Part shown: positions 34,403 through 43,127 of the stretch, one piece after another
Numbering within the stretch: position 1 is the stretch's first letter
Layout of the letters: each line of letters opens with the position of its first letter
Assembly (NCBI RefSeq): GCF_000934685.1
Contig: NZ_JYNQ01000001.1
Span: forward strand, 310,001 to 374,000
Reading direction: 5' to 3'
Length of the DNA: 64,000 nucleotides
DNA from: Lacinutrix sp. Hel_I_90
GTDB lineage: Bacteria > Bacteroidota > Bacteroidia > Flavobacteriales > Flavobacteriaceae
Notes under the pieces: generated by a model
What the model saw: only the letters and a program-made list of their open reading frames with translations
Database searches by the model: none
Told to the model about the DNA's origin: nothing
Position numbers and translations under genes: made by a program

Positions 34403-34685
34403 TTTCTTCCTCACCAAAGTCAAAGTCTACAATAATATGACCTAAATCATTAAGTTCGAGTTCTTCATCCTCATCAAAGTTAGTCATGGTGTAATGTAGT
34501 TTACTGCTCACTTTAACTAAATAAATAGTGTCTTCAGTTTTAACTTCAACCGCTTCTATGGTCTCATTTTTATGGTTGTCAAAAATGATAATATCCTTAT
34601 CACTATATCCATCAGGATATTTTTGTGTTAACAGACTTAGTACTTCTGGTGTAAGTTTTTTATAATCAACAATAACTCTTCGCAT
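34383..34685 (-). CDS. Conserved-looking small acidic protein of unknown function
   Basis: This 100-residue protein starts MRRVIVDYKKLTPEVLSLL, followed by KYPDGYSDKDIIIFDNHKNE, and is strongly acidic at the C-terminus (NFDEDEELELNDLG and DFDFGEEEITD). There is no signal peptide or membrane segment. It overlaps the DinB gene tail-to-tail. I do not recognise a named family, though the composition and placement suggest a real flavobacterial gene. Confidence 0.6.
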   Translation of the reverse strand: MRRVIVDYKKLTPEVLSLLTQKYPDGYSDKDIIIFDNHKNETIEAVEVKTEDTIYLVKVSSKLHYTMTNFDEDEELELNDLGHIIVDFDFGEEEITDSAV

Positions 34686-34852
34686 AACTAAAAAAAATTA
34701 AAATGTTAGTAATTAGCTTAGGTACAAGGTGTTAATAGTTAGTATTATAAAATTACAATTTTTTTTTAATTCAAAATGGATTATAACTGTTGAATTTCTA
34801 TTTCATATGTGTTAATTTTGAAAAGGGCAAGTGGGCTATTCCTTTTTGAGTC

Positions 34853-35917
34853 TTAATTATAAAATGCAAAAGCCTCTAAAATACTATCATTTTCAACAAT
34901 ACAATTTACTTTTGGTTGGCCAATAGCTTCTAATAAGACAAAATTTATATTGCCATGCTCATTTTTCTTGTCATACTTAAGGAGTTCTATAATAGGAGCG
35001 TAGTCACTGCCTAAAATGTTTACATGACCATAAATAGATTTAAAAACAGATTTGATTTTTTCGCCTTCTTTTTCTGAAAAGTCCAAGTATTTCATTGACA
35101 AATAGGTTTCCATTATCATGCCTATCGCAATGGCTTCTCCGTGTAAAAGACGTTTGTATTCTGAATGTTCAAGAAAATAAGATTCGATAGCATGGCCTAT
35201 AGTATGGCCGTAATTTAAAGTTTTTCTTATCCCTTGTTCTGTTGGATCCTGAGCAACAATGTCTTTTTTAATTATGATAGATTCGTATATTAATCCATCT
35301 AAATCCGCTATAGTTGAAGCGCTTAAATTTTGAAGTCTATGCCAATAGTCTTCATCAAATATTAATCCATGTTTAAGCATTTCAGCAAGTCCGGAACGCA
35401 TTTCTAATTGTGGTAATGTAGCTAAAAATGAAGTGTCTACTACAATAAGTTCAGGCGTGTTGATAACGCCAATTTGATTTTTTAAATGCCCTAGGTCGAC
35501 ACCTGTTTTTCCACCAATGGAAGCATCAACCATTGCTAGTAAAGAGGTCGGGATGTTTATAAAAGGAATGCCACGTTTATAGGTAGAAGCAACAAAACCC
35601 CCTAAGTCTGTAATAACGCCTCCTCCTATATTAATAATGACACTTTTTCTATCTGCACCATATTCAGACAAAGCCTCCCAAAGACCTAAACAAATATCAA
35701 GATTTTTCTGCTCTTCACCGGGCTCAATTTCTAAAATATCATATTCAATATCAGTATCAATATTTGCTAAAACAAAGGGTACACAATCAGTATTTGTGTT
35801 TTCATCGGCCAAAATAAAGACTTTAGAATAATTAGTAGCTTTAAGATGTTCATTTAGTGCTTTGTAGCCAGTTTTATTAAAATGAATGGTGTAGTCTTGT
35901 GTAGAAATTGATGTCAT
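34853..35917 (-). CDS. aroB: 3-dehydroquinate synthase
   Basis: This 354-residue protein carries AroB signatures: the NAD-binding IINIGGGVITDLGGFVASTY, KRGIPFINIPTSLLAMVDAS, GGKTGVDLGHLKN and the metal-binding LNYGHTIGHAIE and HGEAIAIGM. It makes 3-dehydroquinate from DAHP, the second step of the shikimate pathway to aromatic amino acids. It is a single gene divergent from the proline dehydrogenase gene. Confidence 0.95.
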   Translation of the reverse strand: MTSISTQDYTIHFNKTGYKALNEHLKATNYSKVFILADENTNTDCVPFVLANIDTDIEYDILEIEPGEEQKNLDICLGLWEALSEYGADRKSVIINIGGGVITDLGGFVASTYKRGIPFINIPTSLLAMVDASIGGKTGVDLGHLKNQIGVINTPELIVVDTSFLATLPQLEMRSGLAEMLKHGLIFDEDYWHRLQNLSASTIADLDGLIYESIIIKKDIVAQDPTEQGIRKTLNYGHTIGHAIESYFLEHSEYKRLLHGEAIAIGMIMETYLSMKYLDFSEKEGEKIKSVFKSIYGHVNILGSDYAPIIELLKYDKKNEHGNINFVLLEAIGQPKVNCIVENDSILEAFAFYN

Positions 35918-35982
35918 TAAAACAGTGTATTTTAGATGTAAAAATAGAAAGACTTTTCAAAAAAAATATGATATACTTAGAT

Positions 35983-35990
35983 TATATTTG
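35983..35990 (+). promoter_or_regulatory. Probable -7 promoter box for proline dehydrogenase
   Basis: TATATTTG matches TAnnTTTG, 22 bases before the ATG at 36013. The -33 element is not clear. Confidence 0.4.
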
Positions 35991-36012
35991 CGTAAATTTT
36001 TTTTCATACTGA

Positions 36013-37188
36013 ATGAGTCAACAAAACATATTTGATAATACAGAGATTGCATTCGCTTTAAAAAGTGATTCTGAACTCGGACGCGCCTATTTTTTATTCA
36101 AAATGATCTCAAAACCAACTTTGGTTCGTATTGGTTCGTCTTTAACAAGTTTTGCGTTAAACGCACGATTACCTGTTGAAGGTTTAATTAAGGTTACGGT
36201 TTTTAATCATTTTTGTGGAGGAGTTAATGAGGCCGATTGTGAATCGGTTATTGATAAAATGTATTCTAAAGGCGTGAGTTCTGTTTTGGATTTTTCAGTA
36301 GAAGGAAAAGAGACAGAGGCTTATTTTGATGCTGCAAAAGATAAAATTATTGAAATTATTCATTTTACAGACGAAAAAGAGGCTATTCCGATCGTCGTCT
36401 TTAAACCAACAGGTTTTGGACGTTTTGCGCTCTATCAAAAAAAAGGAGAAGGGCGTTTATTTACAGAGAAAGAGCAGGAGGAATGGAATAGAATTGTTGC
36501 TCGTTTTGATGTGGTATGTAAATTAGCTAAAGAAAAAGGAGTAGAAGTACTTATTGATGCAGAGGAAAGCTGGATGCAAGATGCAGCAGATGAGTTGGTT
36601 GAAGATATGATGCGGAAATATAACACCGATACGGTTGTGGTGTATAATACCTTACAGACGTACAGATGGGACAGATTAGATTTCTTAAAGGCCTCCCACA
36701 AACGTGCCAAAGCAGAAGGTTTTAATTTAGGTATGAAAATTGTTCGTGGTGCGTATATGGAAAAAGAGCGTGATCGTGCAGAAGAAAAAGATTATAAATC
36801 TCCAATTTGCGAATCCAAAGTTATTACTGATGAGAATTTTAATGCCTGTTTAAAATACATATTATCTAATCTGGATGATATTTCTATTTTTATTGGTACT
36901 CATAATGAAGACAGTACCTATATCGCTTTGAAAATGATGAAAGACTTAAACATTGCGATTAATGATACTAGAGTTTGGTTCGGACAACTTTTTGGTATGA
37001 GTGACCATATTAGCTTTAACTTATCTGAACTAGGGTATAATGTTGCTAAATACTTGCCTTTTGGGCCCGTTAAAGACGTGATGCCTTATTTGATTCGTAG
37101 AGCTGAAGAAAACACAAGTGTCGCTGGACAAACAGGACGAGAATTGGCGCTCATTAAAAAAGAGCTAGAGAGACGTAAATTGGATTAA
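36013..37188 (+). CDS. Proline dehydrogenase
   Basis: This 391-residue stand-alone PRODH is an FAD enzyme of the TIM-barrel PutA type. It has VLIDAEESWMQDAADELVED, the MKIVRGAYMEKERDRA flavin/substrate block, IFIGTHNEDS, FGQLFGMSDHISFNL and the closing YLIRRAEENTSVAGQTGRE with the two substrate-binding Arg residues. It oxidises proline to pyrroline-5-carboxylate, passing electrons to the quinone pool. The C-terminus overlaps the convergent small gene by 4 bases. Confidence 0.93.
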   Translation: MSQQNIFDNTEIAFALKSDSELGRAYFLFKMISKPTLVRIGSSLTSFALNARLPVEGLIKVTVFNHFCGGVNEADCESVIDKMYSKGVSSVLDFSVEGKETEAYFDAAKDKIIEIIHFTDEKEAIPIVVFKPTGFGRFALYQKKGEGRLFTEKEQEEWNRIVARFDVVCKLAKEKGVEVLIDAEESWMQDAADELVEDMMRKYNTDTVVVYNTLQTYRWDRLDFLKASHKRAKAEGFNLGMKIVRGAYMEKERDRAEEKDYKSPICESKVITDENFNACLKYILSNLDDISIFIGTHNEDSTYIALKMMKDLNIAINDTRVWFGQLFGMSDHISFNLSELGYNVAKYLPFGPVKDVMPYLIRRAEENTSVAGQTGRELALIKKELERRKLD

Positions 37189-37559
37189 TCTAAAAATTTA
37201 ATACTTTTTAAAAGGGCTTTCTTTTCACAGTTTTCTATTATTAAAGCAGCAGCTTTGTCATGGAGTTTACCTTCAATATAGTACTCTTTGCAAGGGGTCT
37301 TGTTTGTATTACTCATTGAGAAATTAACGTCACCTCTATATAGAATATAATTAACCTGAGTAGTGTCAATTTGTTTGGCAGACATAAAAGTAATGACGTC
37401 TTGAGAAAACACCATTGGTTTTGTGTTTATGTTTTTTAGTACACGTGCATCTGGTCCATAATCACAAGAGACTCTTTTTCCATTTAAAAAGAATGCTAAA
37501 ATCACTAAACCAATAGCGAATCCGCCAAAATAATACCCAAATCTTTTTAGTAAACTCAT
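37185..37559 (-). CDS. Small membrane-anchored protein of unknown function
   Basis: This 124-residue protein has an N-terminal membrane anchor (residues 6-25, RFGYYFGGFAIGLVILAFFL) followed by NGKRVSCDYGPDARVLKN and a soluble domain containing two further Cys (TPCKEYYIEG and IIENCEKKALL). It seems to be a conserved flavobacterial type, but I do not recognise a named family. The leader before its start holds a pair of palindromic elements of the kind seen at parC and hisH. Confidence 0.65.
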   Translation of the reverse strand: MSLLKRFGYYFGGFAIGLVILAFFLNGKRVSCDYGPDARVLKNINTKPMVFSQDVITFMSAKQIDTTQVNYILYRGDVNFSMSNTNKTPCKEYYIEGKLHDKAAALIIENCEKKALLKSIKFLD

Positions 37560-37575
37560 TGAAAAATTTTATTAT

Positions 37576-37648
37576 TCATTCCCATGAAAATGAGACTCTA
37601 ATTCAAAAAGCAAAACTCGTCATTTATTATGACTTTGCGAGGACATTT
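37576..37648 (-). repeat. Inverted pair of palindromic elements before the 37559 gene
   Basis: Read towards the minus-strand gene, the distal unit is TGTCCTCGCAAAGTCAT (37632-37648), adjoined by a GTCATTATTATGAC-like palindrome. The proximal unit is TCATTTTCATGGGAATGA (37576-37593), followed by an A-rich run and the ATG at 37559. The proximal tail closely matches that of hisH, and the distal unit matches the second ychF unit in reverse. Confidence 0.6.
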
Positions 37649-37687
37649 AAATACAAATTGGAGTAAATTTTTTCTGTGTAAAGAAAA

Positions 37688-38887
37688 TTAAAAAATTAAA
37701 AGATTGGGATCGCTATATTTTAAATCAAACCATTCTCCAACGGCACGATTTGTTAAAATGCCATGATAGAAGTAAAGACCGCTTTTTAGTCCGCGATCCA
37801 TTCTTAAAGAGTTTTCAAGTCCGCCATCTTCAGCAATTTTCAATAAATAGGGGGTGAAGATGTTGCTTAATGAAGCCGAAGCGGTGCGTGAATAGCGTGC
37901 AGGAATATTGGGTACACAATAATGAATGACACCATGTTTTTTAAAGGTTGGTTTTTTATGAGTCGTTACTTCGCTGGTTTCAAAACAGCCCCCCATGTCA
38001 ATACTAACATCGATTACCACAGCTCCTTTTTTCATTTGCTCAACCATAACTTCAGTGACAAGAATAGGTGAGCGTTCTTTACCGCGAACAGCACCAATAA
38101 CAACATCACAGCGTTTGAGTGCTTTGTTTAAATATTTAGGCTGAATAGTAGAGGTGTATAATGTTCTCCCTAGGTTTGTTTGTACGCAACGTAGCTTAGT
38201 AATAGAATTATCAAATATTTTAACATTTGCGCCTAATCCAATAGCGCTTCTGGCAGCAAATTCTCCAACAGTGCCTGCGCCTAAAATAACCACTTCAACA
38301 GGGGGTACCCCACTAATGTTTCCAAACATTAATCCATTACCTTCACTTGAGTGACTTAATAGTTCTGCGGCAATTAAAACAGAAGCTGTACCAGCAATTT
38401 CACTTAATGCGCGCACCGCAGGATAAGCGCCATCATCGTCACGAATAAATTCAAAGGCTAAAGCAGTAATGCGTTTAGAGGCTAAGGTTTCAAAATATTT
38501 TTTGCTTTGCGTTTTAATCTGTAATGCAGAAATGAGTATGGTTTGCGGATTGATTAATTTTAATTCTTCAATAGTAGGGGGTTCTACTTTTAAAATCATT
38601 GGGCAAGCATATACTTTTGCTGGGTCATTTGTGATTTCTGCCCCATTCTCACTATACTCTCTGTCACTAAATTTGGAATCTTCTCCTGCACCAGATTCTA
38701 TAAGCACCCGATGTCCATTGTTTACAATAGCTGAAACAGCATCTGGTGTGAGGCAGACTCTTTTTTCTTGAAAGGCCGTTTCTTTAGGAATACCTATAAA
38801 TAATGAGCTTCTGTGCTTTAAAATTTCAAGGGTCTCTTCTTGCGGGAGTAATTGCGCTTTAGAAAAAGGTGTAATGGATTTAGACAT
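37688..38887 (-). CDS. ald: Alanine dehydrogenase
   Basis: This 399-residue protein of the alanine dehydrogenase / N-terminal transhydrogenase family has IGIPKETAFQEKRVCLTPDA (substrate Arg/Lys), the NAD-binding VVILGAGTVGEFAARSAIGL, and VVIDVSIDMGGCFETSEVTT with YCVPNIPARYSRTAS. It interconverts alanine and pyruvate plus ammonia with NAD. An N-terminal extension of about 30 residues and a C-terminal tail of about 40 are typical of the Bacteroidota type. It is a single gene downstream of tsaE and porX in the same orientation. Confidence 0.88.
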   Translation of the reverse strand: MSKSITPFSKAQLLPQEETLEILKHRSSLFIGIPKETAFQEKRVCLTPDAVSAIVNNGHRVLIESGAGEDSKFSDREYSENGAEITNDPAKVYACPMILKVEPPTIEELKLINPQTILISALQIKTQSKKYFETLASKRITALAFEFIRDDDGAYPAVRALSEIAGTASVLIAAELLSHSSEGNGLMFGNISGVPPVEVVILGAGTVGEFAARSAIGLGANVKIFDNSITKLRCVQTNLGRTLYTSTIQPKYLNKALKRCDVVIGAVRGKERSPILVTEVMVEQMKKGAVVIDVSIDMGGCFETSEVTTHKKPTFKKHGVIHYCVPNIPARYSRTASASLSNIFTPYLLKIAEDGGLENSLRMDRGLKSGLYFYHGILTNRAVGEWFDLKYSDPNLLIF

Positions 38888-38951
38888 TGTTGGTTATTCG
38901 ATTTTATAGGTAATTAAATTACGAATTAAATATTTAAATGTGAGATTGATA

Positions 38952-39506
38952 TTAAAAATACTGCTTAATTTTTTCCCAGATATCTTTTGGCTTGTAAGCT
39001 AATTCATCTTCTAATTGCTGCGTGGTTTTGTTAATAGTATTAATACTGTTAAAAATCTTAGCTCTTATAAGGTAAATTGAAGGTATTACTATTGCCATAA
39101 TAGGTAGTAAATGAATGAGTTGGAATTCATCGACATAATCTATTTCTTGATTTATAGCACCAAATATTTGATAGGTATACATAGCAATTGGTACTAAAAT
39201 GGAGTGATACCACCAATGACGACAAGTAAAAAACCATATAATTAGTAAAGCCAAGGGGATTACTTTCATCATTAAGGTCCAGGCCGCGACTTGAGCACTA
39301 CCGTAAAAACCACCTTTAAATGTGAACAACCATGTTTCCCATATATCAGACTGAGGAACTAATTCATAGAGGTAAAAAATAAAGGGAGTCATGCTAATAA
39401 ATGTGGCAAGAAGACTCCCTATAATAATATTTCTGGTAAAGATTTTTTTATCCGTTAGTTGGAATTTTAATACTTTTCCTATCGACTCCGGTTTCTGTTT
39501 GGTCAT
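38952..39506 (-). CDS. Four-helix membrane protein of unknown function
   Basis: This 184-residue protein has four hydrophobic segments: IIIGSLLATFISMTPFIFYL, WTLMMKVIPLALLIIWFF, SILVPIAMYTYQIFGAI and LLPIMAIVIPSIYLIRA. A C-terminal cytoplasmic tail ends in KPKDIWEKIKQYF. The start shown overlaps the 3' end of a small secreted-protein ORF by 59 bases in another frame. It belongs to no family that I can name. Confidence 0.6.
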   Translation of the reverse strand: MTKQKPESIGKVLKFQLTDKKIFTRNIIIGSLLATFISMTPFIFYLYELVPQSDIWETWLFTFKGGFYGSAQVAAWTLMMKVIPLALLIIWFFTCRHWWYHSILVPIAMYTYQIFGAINQEIDYVDEFQLIHLLPIMAIVIPSIYLIRAKIFNSINTINKTTQQLEDELAYKPKDIWEKIKQYF

Positions 39507-39591
39507 TTAAATCAATAATGTTGGTTGCATTTGCAGTAAATATTAGTCCACCGAAAATGGCTAATGCGATTACATACTTTTTTGTCTTCAT
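39448..39591 (-). CDS. Putative 47-residue secreted peptide
   Basis: This small ORF begins MKTKKYVIALAIFGGLIFTA then NA, a good signal peptide with a likely cleavage after Ala-Asn-Ala. The short polar mature part contains NIIDLNDQTETGVDRKSIKI. It overlaps the start of the four-helix membrane protein gene by 59 bases in a different frame. The signal peptide argues that it is real. Small secreted proteins starting MKTKK are common in flavobacteria. Confidence 0.55.
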   Translation of the reverse strand: MKTKKYVIALAIFGGLIFTANATNIIDLNDQTETGVDRKSIKIPTNG

Positions 39592-39777
39592 AATAATAGG
39601 GATTTTAAATAATTAGTTATTTAATTAAATATATTTAAATCCTTAAAACGTATTATGACTTAACGTTAAAAAAAAGTTAAAAACGTCTTTTTTTTAAGTT
39701 CTCATTACGGACAAAACCGTATTCGCGTTAAAAATACACTTTTTTACCTTAAAAAAAGAGCAGGTACAAAAACATAT

Positions 39778-40185
39778 TTAACCTGTAAGTGTAAGATTTC
39801 TTTCTTCTGTTTTTTCTGAAGTGATTTTTATAATATGATAATCTTCTAATAAAAGAGGGGTAATGATTTCTGGCCATTCAATTAGTAGCCAGGCATCTCT
39901 ATTTAGGTAGTCTTCAATACCAAAATCATATAATTCTTCTTCTGTTTCTACTCTGTATAAATCAAAATGATAAATAATAGTTTCATCTACCCGATATTCA
40001 TTTACCAATGAAAATGTTGGACTACTTACAGTATCATTACTTCCTAAAGTCTTGACAATAGCTTTTATAAGCGTGGTTTTTCCCATACCCATTTCTGCAT
40101 CGAATAATAAAACTTTAGAAGTTGATTTTTCAATAATTTTCTTAGCTACTTGATTTAATTCGTCTAGTGTATAAGTAATTTGCAC
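39778..40185 (-). CDS. tsaE: tRNA threonylcarbamoyladenosine biosynthesis ATPase TsaE
   Basis: The protein has 135 residues counted from a GTG start at 40185, which gives VQITYTLDELNQVAKKI, the family's usual beginning; a TTG at 40242 would add an unrelated segment of 19 residues. It has Walker A (DAEMGMGKTTLIKAI), SSPTFSLVNEY and IYHFDLYRV, with the Asp/Trp block LLIEWPEI. TsaE drives the TsaBD complex that makes t6A37 in tRNAs. It lies just downstream of porX in the same direction. Confidence 0.9.
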   Translation of the reverse strand: MQITYTLDELNQVAKKIIEKSTSKVLLFDAEMGMGKTTLIKAIVKTLGSNDTVSSPTFSLVNEYRVDETIIYHFDLYRVETEEELYDFGIEDYLNRDAWLLIEWPEIITPLLLEDYHIIKITSEKTEERNLTLTG

Positions 40186-40282
40186 GGTTTTTATTTTGTT
40201 ACGAAAATAAGAAAATTGCTTTAATATAAATCTTAATATCAAGCCCTAAATTTATAGCTAAAAGGGTATTGTTCTAGTATTT

Positions 40283-41836
40283 TTATTTGGGATTTAAAAC
40301 CACAAAGGGAATAATCATTTCTTCTAATGAGACGCCACCATGCTGATAGGTATTTCTAAAATAACTGACATAATGGTTATAATTGTTAGGGTAAGCAAAA
40401 AACAAATCACTTTTCGCAAAAATAAAAGAACTATTCATAGATATCGCAGGCAAATGAATTGTTTTAGGATCCTTTGCGGCCAATACATCTTTGTCTTCAT
40501 AACTTAAACTGCGACCCGTTTTATACCGCAAGTTTAAACTTGTATCACGATCTCCAATAACTTTTGACGGATTCTTAACATTAATGGTTCCATGATCTGT
40601 AGTGATAATTAATTTGAAATCCATTTGCTGTGCTTGCTGAATCATTTCAAATAAAGGCGAATTTTTAAACCAGCTTTGTGTGAGTGATCGGTAGGCTTTA
40701 TCGTTAGATGCTAATTCTTTTACCACATCCATTTCGGTTTTAGAATGCGAAAGCATATCTACAAAGTTGTAAACTACAACGGTTAAGTCATTGTCCTTAA
40801 GACCCTTGAAATTATCGGCTAACTTCTTTCCATCTTTTAAATTGGTGATCTTGTAATACTCATGTTTTAAGTGTGTTAAGCCTAAACGTTTCATTTGAGC
40901 ATTTAAAAAATCATGCTCATGCATGTTTTTTCCACCCTCATCAGTATCGTTTTTCCAATATTCAGGATGGAGTTTTTCCATATCACTAGGCATTAGCCCA
41001 GAAAAAATGGCATTTCTTGCATATTGTGTTGCTGTTGGTAAAATACTATAGAAAGCTTCTTCACTTACTTTTTTATAGTGGTTTGCCACAGTAGGCTCAA
41101 AGGCTTTCCATTGGTCATAGCGTAAATTATCTATTACGACCAATAGTGTTGGTTGTTCTTTACTTAATTCTGGAACAATTTTATCTTTAAATAAAACGTG
41201 CGATAAGGTAGGGGCGTCAGTGTGTGCGTCAAACCAAGTAGGATAGTTTTTATCTATAAATTTTCCAAATTGAATATTTGCTTCGTTTTTTTGCGATTCT
41301 AAAATCTCAAACATTCCAGAATCTTCAATGTCTTCTAAGCGCATTTCCCAATAAACCAGTTTTTGATAGAGAGAAACCCATTCTTCATAAGAGTTTACCA
41401 TTGCCATATCCATAGCAATTTTTCTGAATTCCTGCTGGTAGTTTGAAGTTGTTTTTTCTGAAACCAAACGAGAATGATCTAAATTCTTTTTTAAGCTTAA
41501 TAAAATTTGATGCGGGTTTACTGGTTTTATGAGATAATCGGCAATCTTATTTCCAATCGCTTCCTCCATAATATACTCTTCTTCACTTTTAGTAATCATG
41601 ACTACAGGTAGCTCATTTTGTTTCTCTTTAATTTCATTAAGGGTCTCTAAGCCTGTTAAACCAGGCATGTTCTCATCTAAAAAAACAATATCGAATTTCT
41701 GATCCTCAAGTATTTCTAATGCTTCAGTGCCGCTATTACAAGTGGTAACCGTATAGTTTTTTTGTTCTAAAAACAGGATGTGTGGTTTTAATAAATCAAT
41801 TTCATCGTCAACCCAAAGTACTTTTATTTTATCCAT
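40283..41836 (-). CDS. porX: PorX-type response regulator with alkaline-phosphatase-like (PglZ) domain
   Basis: The protein has 517 residues counted from MDKIKVLWVDDEIDLL at 41836; an upstream TTG would add a meaningless segment. The receiver domain (about 1-120) has the phosphoacceptor Asp in DIVFLDENMPGLTG and the Lys in YLIKPVNPHQ. The PglZ/alkaline-phosphatase-fold domain (about 200-517) has the metal/nucleophile region LVVIDNLRYDQW, NFVDMLSHSK and IITTDHGTINVKNP. PorX with PorY controls type IX secretion, and its effector domain hydrolyses (oligo)nucleotides. No porY is in the window. It is divergent from the HD hydrolase gene. Confidence 0.92.
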   Translation of the reverse strand: MDKIKVLWVDDEIDLLKPHILFLEQKNYTVTTCNSGTEALEILEDQKFDIVFLDENMPGLTGLETLNEIKEKQNELPVVMITKSEEEYIMEEAIGNKIADYLIKPVNPHQILLSLKKNLDHSRLVSEKTTSNYQQEFRKIAMDMAMVNSYEEWVSLYQKLVYWEMRLEDIEDSGMFEILESQKNEANIQFGKFIDKNYPTWFDAHTDAPTLSHVLFKDKIVPELSKEQPTLLVVIDNLRYDQWKAFEPTVANHYKKVSEEAFYSILPTATQYARNAIFSGLMPSDMEKLHPEYWKNDTDEGGKNMHEHDFLNAQMKRLGLTHLKHEYYKITNLKDGKKLADNFKGLKDNDLTVVVYNFVDMLSHSKTEMDVVKELASNDKAYRSLTQSWFKNSPLFEMIQQAQQMDFKLIITTDHGTINVKNPSKVIGDRDTSLNLRYKTGRSLSYEDKDVLAAKDPKTIHLPAISMNSSFIFAKSDLFFAYPNNYNHYVSYFRNTYQHGGVSLEEMIIPFVVLNPK

Positions 41837-41837
41837 G

Positions 41838-41845
41838 TATATTTG
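41838..41845 (+). promoter_or_regulatory. Probable -7 promoter box for the HD hydrolase gene
   Basis: TATATTTG matches TAnnTTTG. It places the transcript start near 41852, downstream of the ATG at 41835, and so favours the TTG at 41874 as the HD protein start. Confidence 0.4.
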
Positions 41846-41873
41846 TTTATCTAAATCATTAAAAAAAATCGCC

Positions 41874-43103
41874 TTGCAACTAAGTAACAAGCTCAAAATA
41901 TTAAACGACCCAATTTACGGATTTATTACTATCCCTAATTCTTTAATTTTCGATTTGATCGAGCATAAATATTTTCAACGTTTACGCCGAATCACCCAAA
42001 TGGGGATGAGTTATTTAGTATATCCAGGAGCCCACCATACCCGTTTTCATCATGCGATAGGTTGCATGCATCTAATGCAAAAAGCAATACAAGTACTTCG
42101 TTTTAAAGGTGTTGAAATTAATTATGATGAACAGAACGCTTTATTAATTGCCATTCTTTTACATGATATAGGTCACGGGCCATTCTCACATGCCATGGAA
42201 CATAGTATTGTAAATGGGGTCTCTCATGAGCATATTTCGATGCTCTTTATGGAAGAATTAAATACCGAATTTAACAACGATTTAACGTTAGCTATTAAGA
42301 TTTTTAAGGGCGACTATCCGCGTAAGTTTATGTGTCAGTTAATATCCAGCCAGATAGATATGGACAGAGCAGATTATCTAAAACGGGACAGTTTTTATAC
42401 TGGTGTTGCTGAGGGTAATATTAATAGCGAGCGTCTTATCACGATGCTTAATGTCAGAAATGACGAATTAGTTGTTGAGAATAAAGGCATTTATTCTGTT
42501 GAAAAGTTTCTAGTAGCGAGACGATTAATGTACTGGCAAGTCTATTTACATAAAACAAGTTTATCTGCAGAGCAATTATTGATTCGTGTTTTAAAGCGCG
42601 CTAAAGAATTAACTAAAAAAGGAGTAGTATTATCGGCTAGTAAGCCTTTGTTGTATTTTCTTCAGAACGAAATTGAGTTAAAGGATTTTACTTTAGAAAG
42701 TCTTGAAACTTTTTCAAAGCTAGATGATTACGATATTATCTCGGCAATGAAAGACTGGCAATATCATGACGATTTTGTATTGAAAAACCTTTGCAGTATG
42801 ATTATTAATAGAGATTTGTTGAAAGTAAAAATTAAGAAGAAAGCGATCAAACCTTCTTTATTACTTCAACATAAAAAAGACTTAATTAAAAAATTTAATA
42901 TTTCTGAAGCTGAGGCTGATTACTTCGTGTTTACTGGCGAAATTTCAAATCAGGCGTATACACTGAAAAAACAAGGAATAAGCATTTTACATAAAAACGG
43001 AAAGATTGAAGATATCGTTAAAGCTTCAGACCAATTAAATTTAAAAGCGCTTTCAAAAACTGTAACCAAATATTATATCTGTTATCCAAAGGAAAAATTG
43101 TGA
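41874..43103 (+). CDS. HD domain-containing phosphohydrolase
   Basis: This protein has 409 residues counted from a TTG start giving QLSNKLKILNDPIYGFITIP, the conserved beginning of this family; upstream in-frame starts at 41835 or 41778 fall in or before the promoter box. The HD motif is HHTRFHHAIGCMHLM with LLHDIGHGPFSHAMEH and SSQIDMDRADYL, as in SAMHD1-like/dGTPase-related proteins. The C-terminal half has EAEADYFVFTGE. The substrate is unknown; nucleotide hydrolysis is likely. It is followed by lpxD and divergent from porX. Confidence 0.85.
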   Translation: MQLSNKLKILNDPIYGFITIPNSLIFDLIEHKYFQRLRRITQMGMSYLVYPGAHHTRFHHAIGCMHLMQKAIQVLRFKGVEINYDEQNALLIAILLHDIGHGPFSHAMEHSIVNGVSHEHISMLFMEELNTEFNNDLTLAIKIFKGDYPRKFMCQLISSQIDMDRADYLKRDSFYTGVAEGNINSERLITMLNVRNDELVVENKGIYSVEKFLVARRLMYWQVYLHKTSLSAEQLLIRVLKRAKELTKKGVVLSASKPLLYFLQNEIELKDFTLESLETFSKLDDYDIISAMKDWQYHDDFVLKNLCSMIINRDLLKVKIKKKAIKPSLLLQHKKDLIKKFNISEAEADYFVFTGEISNQAYTLKKQGISILHKNGKIEDIVKASDQLNLKALSKTVTKYYICYPKEKL

Positions 43104-43127
43104 TTATTTTTTCTATTTTTGCGTGAG

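Noticed and set aside
41778-41873. Start of the HD hydrolase at 41778 or 41835
   Set aside because: These lie inside porX or before the TATATTTG box, and the conserved protein begins near the TTG at 41874.
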